64,000 nt of DNA. Source: Apostichopus japonicus. Taxonomy: Eukaryota > Echinodermata > Holothuroidea > Aspidochirotida > Stichopodidae. Below the pieces are notes generated by a model. The model was not told the origin of the DNA. It worked only from the letters and a program-made list of their open reading frames with translations, and did no database searches. The stretch covers positions 36,919,001 through 36,983,000 of the forward strand of contig NC_092568.1 in the NCBI RefSeq assembly GCF_037975245.1, read 5' to 3'. The position numbers and the translations under genes were made by a program. Positions 1 to 13,168 of the stretch are shown one piece after another; the stretch's first letter is position 1; the number at the start of each line of letters is the position of its first letter.

Positions 1-3000
1 GATAAATCAAAGCGAACATTCCATGCAGTCAGTTTTAGCGCAACCGGTTAATGATTTATTCAATAAAATATAAAATATGGACAATGAAATCTGAAAGTTT
101 GATCGATTTAAGAACGACTTGATTGGACTATAAATTCATAAATTCATAATTCAGCGGATTGTTCTAAAATTAACTTATTTACCACCCCCACTAAAACTAA
201 AATTAAACTATAATCATTATGGATTGATAACGTGCGTAAGATATAACATATTACAAGCCTATTTGATAATAAGAAACTTCTTGCTATTTCTTCTGATATC
301 ATCATTTATCGACACTTTTATTATAAAAACATAAAAAAAAAAATCCTCAACAAAACCTCCCCAGAGAGGATGCTCTTTGTTTAAAACAATATCTTTATTA
401 TTCTAATTCTTGAAAATTCTTGATAAATTTAACACTTTATTGATTACCGCCTGTCATATCTGTCGAGAGTTTGAAGTTTAAATTTAAAGTTTTTTTTTTA
501 ATAATTTCATTATTAACTCTTTTAGATCGTCCTTGTAGATATAACAAAATCACACATTCTCTTCCATTAGGTTCTTGTATAGTTAGGCAGATCTAACGGT
601 AAGTATCATTGTAAAAATACCACACCAAGAAGACAATACAAAAGAAAACAATAGAAAACAAAAGAAGAAAATAGAAAACAAAGAAGACAATAGATAACAA
701 AGAAAACAAAAAACAATATAATCAAAAGAAAACAACAGTAAACAAAGGAAAACAATAGAAAACGAAGAAGACAATATAATCAAAAGAAAACGACAGTAAA
801 CAAAGAAGACAATGCAAAATAGTACAAAAGAAGACAGAAGCAAAAGAAGACAATAGAAAACAAAGAAGAGATGACAAAGACATTCAACAATACCTTTAGT
901 GTTCAAAACTTTACCAATAAAGGAAATTAATATTTCTTCGCCTCTTCATTGTGCTACATCAAAGCTAACTTTAAGTTATCATTCTAAAGTCGTATACATT
1001 ATATTCAAGTATACTGTTTTGTTTTTATAGCGGCGATGAATACATGCGGTAAACTCAGTTACATATATCGTGGTTGACCCATATTTTTTTTTGGCTAGCC
1101 TATGTTACACGATAGAGGGTTTTTTAATGATGAACGGTACACTAATGAAGTAGGTCTTAATTATTTTTTATTATTATTTTGAACGTTAATTATTTACGGG
1201 ATACAAGAAAATGATTTATGTTAAACTTTCAGCATGAAATGTAAACGTTCGACTCATGTATAAGTTTGAGACGATAACCTTGAAAAAAATCATCGGAAAT
1301 GGACGCATTCATTACCATAGCAACAAAAGACTTATAAAAAGATTCTGTTAGGAAACTAGGGTAGTTTAATGTTTCATCTGTAGGTCAGAAAAAAAGACCC
1401 AGTACTTTTTTATTTATTTCTATGTCAGCGAAGAGGATCACGAATTGTAGAATTTTCCACTATTATTTTAAATTAAATTAACTGAGTCGTTACGGTAATG
1501 GTTGGAAGAACCCTGCAATTAAAATCCCACAATTTCGTAGCAAACTTTTCGTTTTTTATATTTTGTTTTATCAAGTGCAATGAATAATAGAGTGGCAGAT
1601 TCGAGTAGCGTTTGATACACTCTGTAGATAATTTATTTATAGTGTGGCATAGTCAAAATATATATATAGATAATTGAAAGATATCATACTCGTGTCGATA
1701 TTAGTCAAGACGAAATTATATTAGTCACGTCAGTTCGATATTAGTCGAGTCAATATGAGTCGAGTTGTGGCGACTAAATTGTGAGTTTATTCAAAAGTTG
1801 GGGTGAGTGCCTATACCGAGTTTATATTTAAGTGTTTAGTGTAGTGAGTATTAAGATAAACAAAACCCTGTAAATTTCAGGTGAAATGTTGACGTAATAT
1901 TACTTTGGCACATAACAGTGTTTTATTGATAAAATAAGAGGAAAATAATAGGAATAAACAGGAAAACAGTTAGCATGTGCATTCATCGTTAAATAACGAT
2001 TTCGAATTACGACTACAGATTCGACTGAAGGGGGCAAGTAGGGAGGGGAGGGGGGGGGGGGGTGGGCTAGGGCTGGAAATAAGAGTGTATCAAATTGTTT
2101 AATAGCCCAGGCTTCATCTTGGGTGAATTTTCTTAAAAAGTACAGATTGGATACTCGCGGTCTCCAATCGATTCTTAAGAAAATGATGGGTTTCCAGTCT
2201 ATGAATTATGTTATTAAATGTATAGACACAGATCGAACAGATTGTACGTAGGAAACTGTTCTAAATGGAGGAGGAGGTGATATTGAATAGAATACCAAGG
2301 ACGTGAATTCATGACTATACTAAGGTACCCGTTAAAAACGTCACACTGTTCCATCACAAACTGCTGTTAACTTACGTCTTCGCGCAGGCGTCCGGGCTGA
2401 CGGTATTCGTATCCGTAAAATACGATCTTTTAACAGTCTAGCAATAAAGTAGATATAGAATTTATATTTTGCAATTTCGGTTCATTTTTGTAAACTTTCT
2501 GTAAGCCAAAACGAATAGTTGATTTAAAAGTATTTACCCCCTAAAATATTCATGATCTCTCTGTCCTTATTTGTTGCTGTCAACTTCTTGTTCTTCTGCT
2601 AGCGATGTTTATTTTCTGTTCGACTGTAACTCAAAATTTAGAAAGATTTATTACCATAGGGTAATATGTAACAGTACCGTAAAACTCTATGATATATTTT
2701 TATAGGCACGCTTCCAAGAAACCTTTCACCATTACGTTTTCAATTTAACTTGTGCATTAACCGACCTTAACGTTCACCATATAAACACTAGAGTAACGTC
2801 AACCATTACGTCAGCGACTACTGTGACGTCATCTTATTGTGAATTTACGTCGAAACAAAATTCCTAGGTAAGGGTGACTTATTCTAAATGAAAAAAAAAA
2901 CAATTTACTCCTCGTTGAAAACGGTCATTACTCTTTTCTTAAAAGTCATTAAAGTGATTTAATTCAGTTCTGATCTTGTAACCTGATTAATTTATTGCAA

Positions 3001-3466
3001 ATTAACCGAAAGTCGTTTCTTGGAAAAAATCTAATGTCAAAAGTTTAATTGCGAATGATTCTCTTTCGTTAGGATAAGAGTGGGCTTGAAAGATAATGTC
3101 TGCTAAACCATTCATGCTCGATTAAAAAAAATCATCTCTTTAACTCATGTACTCTAGTTTACAAAAAAGTTTGGTTGTAGGTTTATCAGTACTGTACTTT
3201 GATAGTTAGCCGCTCTGTGACCTTACCTTATAACACAATGATGAAGATATACTAGTACATTATATCACCTTTTTGTGTTTATTATGCTAATTACCCATCT
3301 CTGGCATGATGCCAATTAATTAATTTGCGTAATGGTATTATATCATGGTTTTAGATTTTTGGTGAAATCCCCTCTCCTTTAATATAGATATAGCTAATAA
3401 CCAAGGGGGAATTGTTCCCTCCCCTCCGCCCTCCCCCCCCCCCCCCATCCCCCACACACACAAGAT
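1..3466. other. No gene recognised; AT-rich DNA
   Basis: No spliced or unspliced coding region can be supported. Contents are the A-rich minisatellite at 600-880, short GATATTAGTC repeats near 1690-1775, a poly-G run at 2046-2062, a cluster of ACGTC/GACGT words at 2790-2860 and a poly-C run near 3434-3447. Confidence 0.6.
600..880 (+). repeat. A/GA-rich degenerate minisatellite
   Basis: Imperfect repeats of AGAAGACAATAGAAAACAAAG. The antisense ORF across it is an artefact of the Phe/Leu/Ser-coding complement. Confidence 0.85.
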
Positions 3467-3800
3467 CAAAGTAGCAACAACAGAAAAGAACAAGAAATAT
3501 CTTAAAATGCTAAATGGGGCTTTTAAATAAATTCCAATAAATTGAAGTTCTCTCAAATGTATTTTTTTGCTTAAATTACACATATTATTTGTGGAAAATT
3601 CACAGCTGAAGTCCCCAAAAGCCCACAAAAGAGCAAAGTAGCAACAACAGGAAAGATCAAGAAATATCTTAAAATGCTTTATATAGGGCTTTTAATGAAA
3701 TTCCAATAAAATTGAATTGTTCTCTCAAATGTATTTTTTGCTTAAATTACACATCTGAAAAGTGAAAATTCCACAGCTGAAATCCCCAGAAGCCCCACCA
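3467..3800 (+). repeat. Tandem duplication, 167-bp unit
   Basis: CAAAGTAGCAACAACAG starts both copies (3467 and 3634). The copies match closely through CTCTCAAATGTATTTTTT and CACAGCTGAA. No gene is evident in either. Confidence 0.88.
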
Positions 3801-6800
3801 GGGCTTATAATTAATTCCGTAGAAGTATTACTGCCCTCCCTCTCTGCCATAAAGTTTCGTGCTTCAAACTCGTTACGAGAGAACAAGAACAAGTTGCTGT
3901 TTCCGAGGGCTCACCCCCACCCCACCCCCTGGAGCCACTTGGGCTATCACCAGAGTAATTCCTCTTTATGACATACATTTATATGCTTCAAAATCTCTTG
4001 CAGAGGCCAAGAACTAGCTACAAATACTGCACTCCTGACCTCCTAGTAAATAACACTGTACACAAGCGAGAATACTTCCTATACTCATCTGAGTTAACAG
4101 CTGTAATTATTAAACAAATTGTCACTTTTTTGGTTAAATTAAGTTTTAAACTTTACTAGGCCAGTCACTACAGTCGGTCTCAAAAACGCTAAATCGGTCT
4201 CAAAATCGATCTACTGAATCGCCCCCCCCCCCCACCCCTACCCTCTTGAACGACTTGAGATTTTGTCAGGGTGTAAGCTAGCTGCCGAATTTGTTGAAAT
4301 AACTGGCCAATCGGATAGCATCGACCAAATGACAAAATATGGTATGGTACTGATCTAACATCTGGAGAAAGACACACAGAAAGCGGCGTGGTAATATCAC
4401 GTTTCCCAGTACCAGACACCAAACATAAATGGTTCAATTTGGAAGGTTAACCTGGTTGATTCTTTACACAGTTAACCGGTTACTGAAAAAAACAACCGAA
4501 GGATGCTTGCCCCCTCTTTTTAAAAATTTAAATTTAAAATGCATAGCAAGAGCTAAGCTTAGCTAATCTATGAATGAAATCAGTATCTGAAAAGGAAAGT
4601 GCATAATTGTTATCATGTGCATTTCTGTTTTTTTCAGGTGAAAAACAAAAACGAAAAACGTACACGTTATAGAGTTAGATAATCCACGAAATAAATTCAC
4701 GGAGACTGTCCCTGTAGTATACCCATGCAATACTCAGTTAACTAAAAGTAGTCAAAAGTGATCAAGAATGGTCGCAATTTATAACTGAAAACAGTAGCTG
4801 AAGAGAAAGAGAAAAGAGAGGAAAAGAGAGAGAGAGAGGTGGGTGGAGAGAGGGGAGAGGGAGGGGAAGGGGGTTGGAGGGGGATGAAGATAGGGAGACT
4901 GCAGGATAGCGCGGATTGAGGGTGTGGATAGTACACGTTTAGACGTGTGCATTGAGATGTGCGTCAGTTGATCAGTGGAGAATGTTTTTTTCTTCTTCGA
5001 ATCACTTTTCGCCAGATTACTGCATAATGAATATTCAGATGACACGACTACTTACAAAACTTCCCTGAAGTACAAGAAGAGTACCTAGAAGCATTCAGTC
5101 TTCTAACTTTTCCTACAAAAAACAACAAAAAGTTAGAAAAAAATGACAGAAACGGAGACATTTGTTTAAGTAATCATAATTGACAGTCAAGTTTACCTAG
5201 GGTATATATTTCCATTTCAGAACGGGTTGTTCACCCATGTATTGATACAAGACATGCAGACGTATTTTTTTTTTAAAGGGGGGGGGGGAAAGAAAGTATT
5301 TTGTTTCTTTACACGACAGATATTCAAAAGTAAACAGTTATGGCATCAGCTGGTCTACGTCATAGTCACGTGATACCAGTCGAACTGGATCTCTCAGTAA
5401 ATTTCAACATATTGACGTAAGTTCAGTATCAGCTCTATGATTAATTTCAGCTATTAATATTAAATTCCGTAGGTTTCTAATGACAAGGTAGGGATGGTAG
5501 CGACTTCACTCCTTGCAATGTACACGATATGAGCCATATTATGTGTCCTTCTCCGCGTCAGTAATCAAATATCTTCGATACGATCCTGTTACGACGTAAC
5601 GCAATTACGGGTGTGTTGGCGATATCGTTGCTAGTCAATCCGGCCTGGTTAAATTTAATTAGCGGATTAAAATGACAAGTGCTTTGTTTGGAAGGTTCAT
5701 TGCTTGCTGGGATGTATTAATTGTTTTCTTTTTCTTCTTCAAGTGTGTGTGTGGGTTTTTTTTTGTATTTTTTTTCCTTTTCCGTAAGCAAAGTTATCAT
5801 GTATAGTGTCAAAATCTGTCTTTAATGCAATTATTTATTTTTAACTGGAAAGCCAAGAAAAGGAAGTTTTCTATTGAAGACCAAAAGAAAAAACCCATTA
5901 GGCTAACTGTAGTGATTTCTGCATATATAAGTTACGACAGGGCATGTGACTTGATATGAAATTGATATGTCATTTTACGTCATAACATGTCTTCAGCCGT
6001 TTGAAACGAAACACTAATTAACAACATCAAGAGTTTCACTGTATCATTATTTCATAAAGATCTCGAAAGAAAACTTTCCTTTCCTTTATCTTTAATGAAG
6101 AAGTTACATTACTATGTGGCCTATACCAACAAAAAAAAGTTAGGCAACTTAGGCCTGACAAATAGCAGCGGTGCAATAATATCAAAAGGCAGACTATTTT
6201 GAAACATGTACCATTCCAGGGGCGTGTTTCTTATGGCGCCGAGGATGGGAGTTGAAAGTGTTAAACTGTTATTAGACATGCTGAAAGTACAGGGTATACC
6301 ACCTTTCAGAAAAGGCCTAATAGGTTCGGACGGACAATGTCTCCAGCAGCTGAATTATTTTCAATGATATTTGGGTTTTCTAGTAGCGATTTTCAAGCAC
6401 AAAAATGTTTATTTTAGAAAGAGGAATTGCTATGAACTTTAATTGTAAGCAAATTATTGGGAGGAGGGGGGGGGGGTGTGGCGAAAATTGGGTGAGGCGG
6501 GGTTAAAAACGCTTACGTCCTCAACTACGAAACAGTTTTCCCTTTTATTTCTTTAACGTTATCGTTACAAATGGATCTGTCTCTACCAAAAGTCATGGAA
6601 ACTTTACTTTTTAGAACAGTTTGTGTAAGGTGTAAAATGATTTCCAAGTGCATTCATTATCTGGTCTGTATGGCGATACGATTAAAAATATTCTTCCAAG
6701 ACAGATATTTTGGAAGAGAGGCAATGTCACATCTTTGAACTGATGAACTTTGAACACTGTCTAGACTTGTAGATAGTCCGTACTACTCGTATTATAGTTA

Positions 6801-6944
6801 CTTGTACTCGGAGTCATGGGTTTGTACTCGGTACAGCTTGGAAATCTAAGGTACCAGGTAGTACAGTAATGTGTACCCGTACTCGCGTTAAGAGACTGGT
6901 ACTCGAACTAGACATAAATAAGGGGAATTCTTCTTGTACTCATA

Positions 6945-7115
6945 CTCATGCTATTGTACACATACTCATACTATTGTACTCACACTATTGTACTCGTATT
7001 CATGCTGTTGTACTCCTATTCATGCTTTTGTATTCATACTCATGCTGTTGTACTCGTATTCATGATGTTGTACTCATATTCATGCTGTTGTATTTATACT
7101 CGTGCTGTTGTTCTC
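6945..7115 (+). repeat. ~20-bp minisatellite TGCTGTTGTACTCGTATTCA
   Basis: About eight imperfect units. The adjoining 6780-6910 contains scattered CTTGTACTCGG words that also occur, in reverse complement, in the 60-bp minisatellite at 20.8-21.8 kb. The two short ORFs over this block are repeat shadows. Confidence 0.8.
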
Positions 7116-8659
7116 AACACCCTCAATCAGCTAAAACAATCTGATTCCATTTGGGAGATAACAGTTTTTAATGTTCCTTCATATAAAATATACGAAGACC
7201 TGAAATACGACAAATTCGTGGCACATATAATGAAATTTTCTCATTTTTTGTAATTTATTAAGCCCATTATTTAAATATTGAGAATAGTTTTTGCAAATTT
7301 TTGAACCTTAAATATTAAGTTAATAACATTACCCATAGTTTCAGTGGCAACTCATCCAATGCTTTATATTACTAGATTTACAAAAGAAAAATAACAGGTT
7401 TCCAAATTCTTTTGGCACTATGACATCCCGATTTGATAAAAAGGCGAGAAAGTTATTTTAAACGTTTGTTCTTTCATTATGGTTAGTAGTTAATAAATTC
7501 ATTACCGAATTTTTAGCTGCAACTTTTTATGTTCATTAACATCAAAAGCGATATAAGACACCTGAAGGTGATCCTCTTAAAGAGGAAACATTATTACATA
7601 AGATTGTATGTATCCTTTAACCCACTGTTGTCATTTCTTTCTGTTCAAATTTCATTGGCCGTAGGAAATGTATGTATGTGTGTATGTATATATATATATA
7701 TATATATATGTGTGTATGTACGTATGTGTGTATGTATGTACGTATGATTACATATAAATTAAACCCAGTTCTCTTCAGTCTTCTCTTTTATAAATATTTG
7801 ATGATATGAATAAATAACTGTCTTTAAACTTCAAAATGCTTTTTTTTTTTCATTTTCACATGAGTGTCAAAATAAAGATGATTAACTTCTGTAAATCTCT
7901 ATAAAAAAGACACAGTTGCAAGTAAGAGGATTTCAGCATTTTATAATACTCCCATACAGTCAATAACATATATCTCTTTTCCTTCTAGGAGGATTATAAT
8001 TATTACTATCATTTTTTTTGTTTATAATTCGTCACCTCCTTAAATATTTGAAGATAATGGGTAACTTTACTCGGTATGACAGTGCCTCCAGGTACACCAA
8101 AGCCTCATAAATTAATTAGATAGATCCACATGAGAACAATAATGTTATATTTTGCTTTTCATATAATAATCTTACACCTTAGGCAAAATCGGATTGTCGT
8201 ATTGTCTCACTTTGTTTATTGCCCAAAAAATATGTTCGATTTCACTGCGGATTATCCACCGTTTTTTAACCAACAAGACATACGCAATTGAACTTCACAT
8301 TTCGTTTTGGATCGACACGATTGACATGTAAATTTTCTTCAATATTAACTCGTGCATTAAGAAGGAATACACATTTCAGCTGTACTTGTCTCATAGTGCC
8401 AAAGCAATACAATGCTTCTTTTAATATAGAATCATTTTTTTTTTCTACATATAAATTGAAACTGATTTCATTTCTGTCAAATTTACATTCAGGTTTCTTA
8501 AGGTTACTATGTGTACTTCCTCGTTACCAATTCTTACAAAAATGACCCCAGTAAAATGGTCCAAACTCGGGTGTCACATGATGATTATTTCCTTGGTTGA
8601 TTTACTGTTCACCTAGTCATAGGACGATGTCTTGGCGCCCTGTAAACACGTGCTTTGTT

Positions 8660-8673
8660 GTTACCATAGCAAC
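8660..8673. promoter_or_regulatory. X-box-like palindrome GTTACCATAGCAAC
   Basis: It is a near-perfect match to the RFX-factor palindrome (GTNRCC, spacer, RGYAAC). No adjacent gene was recognised, so function is doubtful. Weaker relatives occur near 1311, 23790 and 37999. Confidence 0.3.
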
Positions 8674-11600
8674 TATCTTAATCTGTGTGTTACTACATGT
8701 GTATCATAAATGATCATCACTAACATCCTGCATGAGATGCTCATTTATTAAGACTTTGGGGCGTTTGATAATCTGCTTGAGTGACTCAGCTTTACTCTCA
8801 ATTTATCTGCTTGATGTAAAAAGGTCCCCCCAAAATCACTAATGGGGAAGGTTATGAAATGTTAATTTTGCTGAGTAAGGAGCATGTGACCTGTGATGAA
8901 ATGTGAGCTATAGCTACAGCTACATACTATTGCAATTAAAATTAAAAATTAAAAGGAGAAAATCAAATAGAAGAAGAAGAAAAAGAAGAGAAGACAAGCA
9001 AAACACAAGTCATACTTGTGATGTACTTCACTAAAATGACGTATAGAATGGTGGATTACATATCAGTATGGTATAGCCCAAATGGAAATATCCCCCACCA
9101 CCCCTCCCCTCTCGCTTTTCCCTCCTCTTTCCGATTCTCCCCCATCCTTTTTTGGAGGTCGACAGAGAAGGTCTAGTTACCTTTATAGATTGTCATTCCC
9201 ATATTTCTACCTCTCCTTCAGAAAGCTTAAGCTGAACCAATGATATATTATTTATAAACGATATGCATGTCTGCAAGGTGTGTGTGTGCACTTCTGATGT
9301 ATTCAGACTTAAGACTTAAACAAAGGAATTCATTTGGAAAGAATCACCACGTCCTCAGAAGACTTCCCTTGTTAAAGGGAATTGTTAAGATGAAAGGAAC
9401 GTGAATTTGAACAATGGAATAACAATGGGGTCCTCAGTCTGAATGTAAAACACACCTGTGGGTGATGACGTGTGTATGTCGTGAAATGAATACATATAAC
9501 CATTGAAAACATATATCTTTCCCGACATGTATTTAACTGTGCAGATTTGTGTTAAAAGCAAAAATTCAAATATTTATTGTTATTGGAATCATGCCGTATA
9601 TTGTGTACTCATCGATCATTTTAAGAATAGATATAATTGTCCGTAATCTTAGTCATAAGGCCTACAAGCAAGAAAATATGCGATCGATGAATATATAATG
9701 TACACACCTGGCAACAGATTTTCTCCATCAGAACGTGACAAAAGCGAGTTTCTTTTAAAGAGAGAGAGTTTGCAATAGATTTAGTCATCTTTTCGCATGA
9801 TATTCACACACCAGCGAGTTTTATGAAGGTGACAATCGTTTCTATGACAACTTGTGACACAAGATATCCCATTATAGCTTCCTTCGCGTATTTTTTTTTG
9901 TGTAGACCACAATCTAAACCGGCCTTCTGAGATATAGCTTATATACGAATAACTCTCTAGTGTCGCATAGAAATATGCTAACCAGAACTTACAACTTACT
10001 ACACAAATGCAAAGATGTGTGACAACTTTGTACACACACTGAATTATAGTTCAACTACTGTGCTATATTTGTATATGATATAGTGTAGGCACATTCGCTA
10101 TACTCAGTTATTATGTTAGGCTAGGTGTTGATCAGAGCCTGTTCAATGGTTAATATCTTGTGATATTCATTAGACTTCGTAAGCTTTGAAACAATTGAAA
10201 AAAGTACAATTCTTCTTCAAGTTTCTTTATCCCCTTTGCTAAGACAATAGAACTTTTTAATTTTTTCCTCGAGATTTAGTAATATCGTCTTTTCCAGTGG
10301 AAACCATATAATCTTTCACTACACTTACGGCGGACTAATTATTTTCTTAAATATAATAGCTAGTAAACTTGGTGTAAGTGTCAGCGACAGCGATTCAACT
10401 TTTCTGTTGTATAATATCAATACCTTCGGGATGTTGAGAAGCATTAAACGTGAAGATAGTCGATTTTTGTTTTTTAATCTCGATAAATGTTTGTGTAGAA
10501 AGTAACGAGTAAGTAAAGTTCATGTTAGGTTGTAGTAATTGGCCATTTATGTCTACTTGTATTCAAATAATGTGGTAGCATTCACTTTAGAAAAATGACG
10601 ATGGGGGAAATTAATAACGTAAACGTGGCGTATCAGCTATTTCAGTAAGCTCAGGCCTATATAGGCCTATCTCTTTTGTTTGCTAACCCTTCAGACAGAA
10701 TAACGTCCCCCTTCCTCACCCCTTAAACCCAGGTGCCTCGCCTGTAGTACTTTATGCATTACTTTATCCCATGAGAGATAACTAGCGATGTACATACGAA
10801 AGTATTCCTATGACGTTCTTATTTACAAAATGTATAAACACAGATCTTGTAGAAATGCGCACGCACAGCATTGTTTATTGTGATTAAACAGTATTAGTAC
10901 ATACGTACCTGTGTGCGTGGTTTGTCTCAAGGATTTTACTGTACAGGAAGACATATAACAATGCAGTGACGTAAATTACTGCATAAAACATGAATATATA
11001 GCGTACAACTGGTACATGATGTACTGTATATTTAATTGTGCCAATTACATACTTAGATAGATACATGTGTGCACGAGTGCAGTAAATGCTACGCATGCGC
11101 ATGTCTATGAAATATAATTGGGTAATTAATCTCCAATCGATAACCCGAAGACTTACTGCAGACAAATATCGCTCCCGCTCGTACCTCCTATTGAAAAGAG
11201 ACAGAAAATAAAACATCCGAAAATCTACAACTTTTTTAATCAACGCAAACTAAAAGTACCTGGCTCTGTGTGTTCGTAAAAATTTTTTCATCATTTTACA
11301 ACTCAAGATACCCGGTTATATTTGAAACAATGATCTTTAACCAAACATGTCTAAAACAATTGCACTGCAACTGATCCTTGCCCTATGGCATATTGATATA
11401 AGACAACGGGAGAGATTAGGGGCGCAACCACGTTGACTTTAGCCCCCCTCCCACAGAACAAATTCAACCCCCTTCCCACTGACTGACAGAATATTACCCC
11501 CCCCCCCCTCCTTAATGTATCAGTAACTACAGTCCAAACAGGGTAACATGTTTATAACCTACAATCTAGACAGTTGAATTTTTTTTTTTAAATTGTACCA

Positions 11601-13129
11601 CCCTTTTGAATCTCAGCGTCCTCCATTTTCAAATAAAAATGTCTCAAATGGGAGGGGGAACATTATCACATACTATCTTAACAAATTCCCTATTACAAAA
11701 TGCTAATTGCGCTTCTGATTGTGTTTTTAACTTATGACTGCTAACATAAAGGTAAGTGCCCCTTTTTGGGTGAGAGGTTATCGCTGAAATGTATACGCGT
11801 TTAACAATGTTGCACTATAGTTACAATACTGCATACCTCATAAAACCTGGATACATACGTAGTTATACTTGTAACTGTATAAAATGACGCGCAACCAGCC
11901 ATAACTTTAACTGACCGCTGAAAAGGTTGACTCCCACGTGACTTTATTACAATATTACAAATCCGTGAGTGATATGATAAATTACGGTCTTAAATTTCGG
12001 CCAAGGGAGAGCGGAATCCCATTTAATATTTTGATCCGTTTGATAATTACTACTTGATTTAGAGAGATTTGGAAGACTGAATTCACATTGGTCACAAGCT
12101 TTTTACTAGACTGAAAACAATATACTAAATCAAAATAGAGAAAAACAATTAACTTCTTGAAGTTGTGTTGATGGGGGGGGGGGGGGGGAGTAATAGAAAA
12201 TAAACCGTCGATGTCGTCACAGTTTCTCCATTAAGTTGAAGCATGTTATTGTCTCTTGGTTTGACGTCATACTTCGCGGTATGTATCTGCTTCCTACTTA
12301 CTCCCACTGTTAAACGGCAAAAAGTTGGAAAATCTCATAATTTAACCTCCACCGACTGCCGCTTTGTAGTACTAATACGTTGGTCGCATAATAATTTCTA
12401 GAACATTTCTGTCGATCACGATTTTGCAATTTCCGTACAAATTTACGGTACCATTTTCAAGTTATAGACTGTATACCATTCAACAGAAATATGATTTTCA
12501 GTCAGTTAGTCTTTACTTTGTTTATTAACGATGATTACTTTTTATGGTTTACTTTGTATTTAATATAACAATAATTATTATCATTAAACAGTGACGAAGA
12601 AGCATCTTCTTTCGGATATTTCAAAATTCCAATCTTGATTGCAAATTCATGTTCAACGATTGTGGCGAACCACATTATTCAGATATTCTTAGGGTTCATG
12701 TGGTTGTGTTTGCGTGACATCAAGGTCAACACTAAACCCACATCTCTGGATTGTAATTAAATAATTAATACCTAATTATAGCTTTATGAATGATATGTTG
12801 GAAATAAATAATAAAAAAATTGATCAGTCCTTCGTTGTCGGTATCAACAATAACAAGGTTAACAATTGTTCCTGAACACGTCCATGATATTATGTTAATT
12901 AAAAAAATCATTTGGAAAGTATATGTTCTTCTTGCAACTTCAAAATAATTGATATAATTTCAACATTAAATATAAAAATTAATTAGTTTCTGGTATAATC
13001 GCTGAATCATAAAGCCGAATTATATAATAATTAGATTGAATAATATATCTTCTATGCATTTTGTTTTAATGATAAAAACTTTTTTATTTCAAGTATTGAC
13101 GTTGATTAATAGGCTTTAAATATTACGTT

Positions 13130-13168
<39 letters not shown>

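Noticed and set aside
583-906. 107-residue Phe/Leu/Ser-rich protein on the minus strand
   Set aside because: It is the complement of a GA-rich minisatellite and has no other coding signal.
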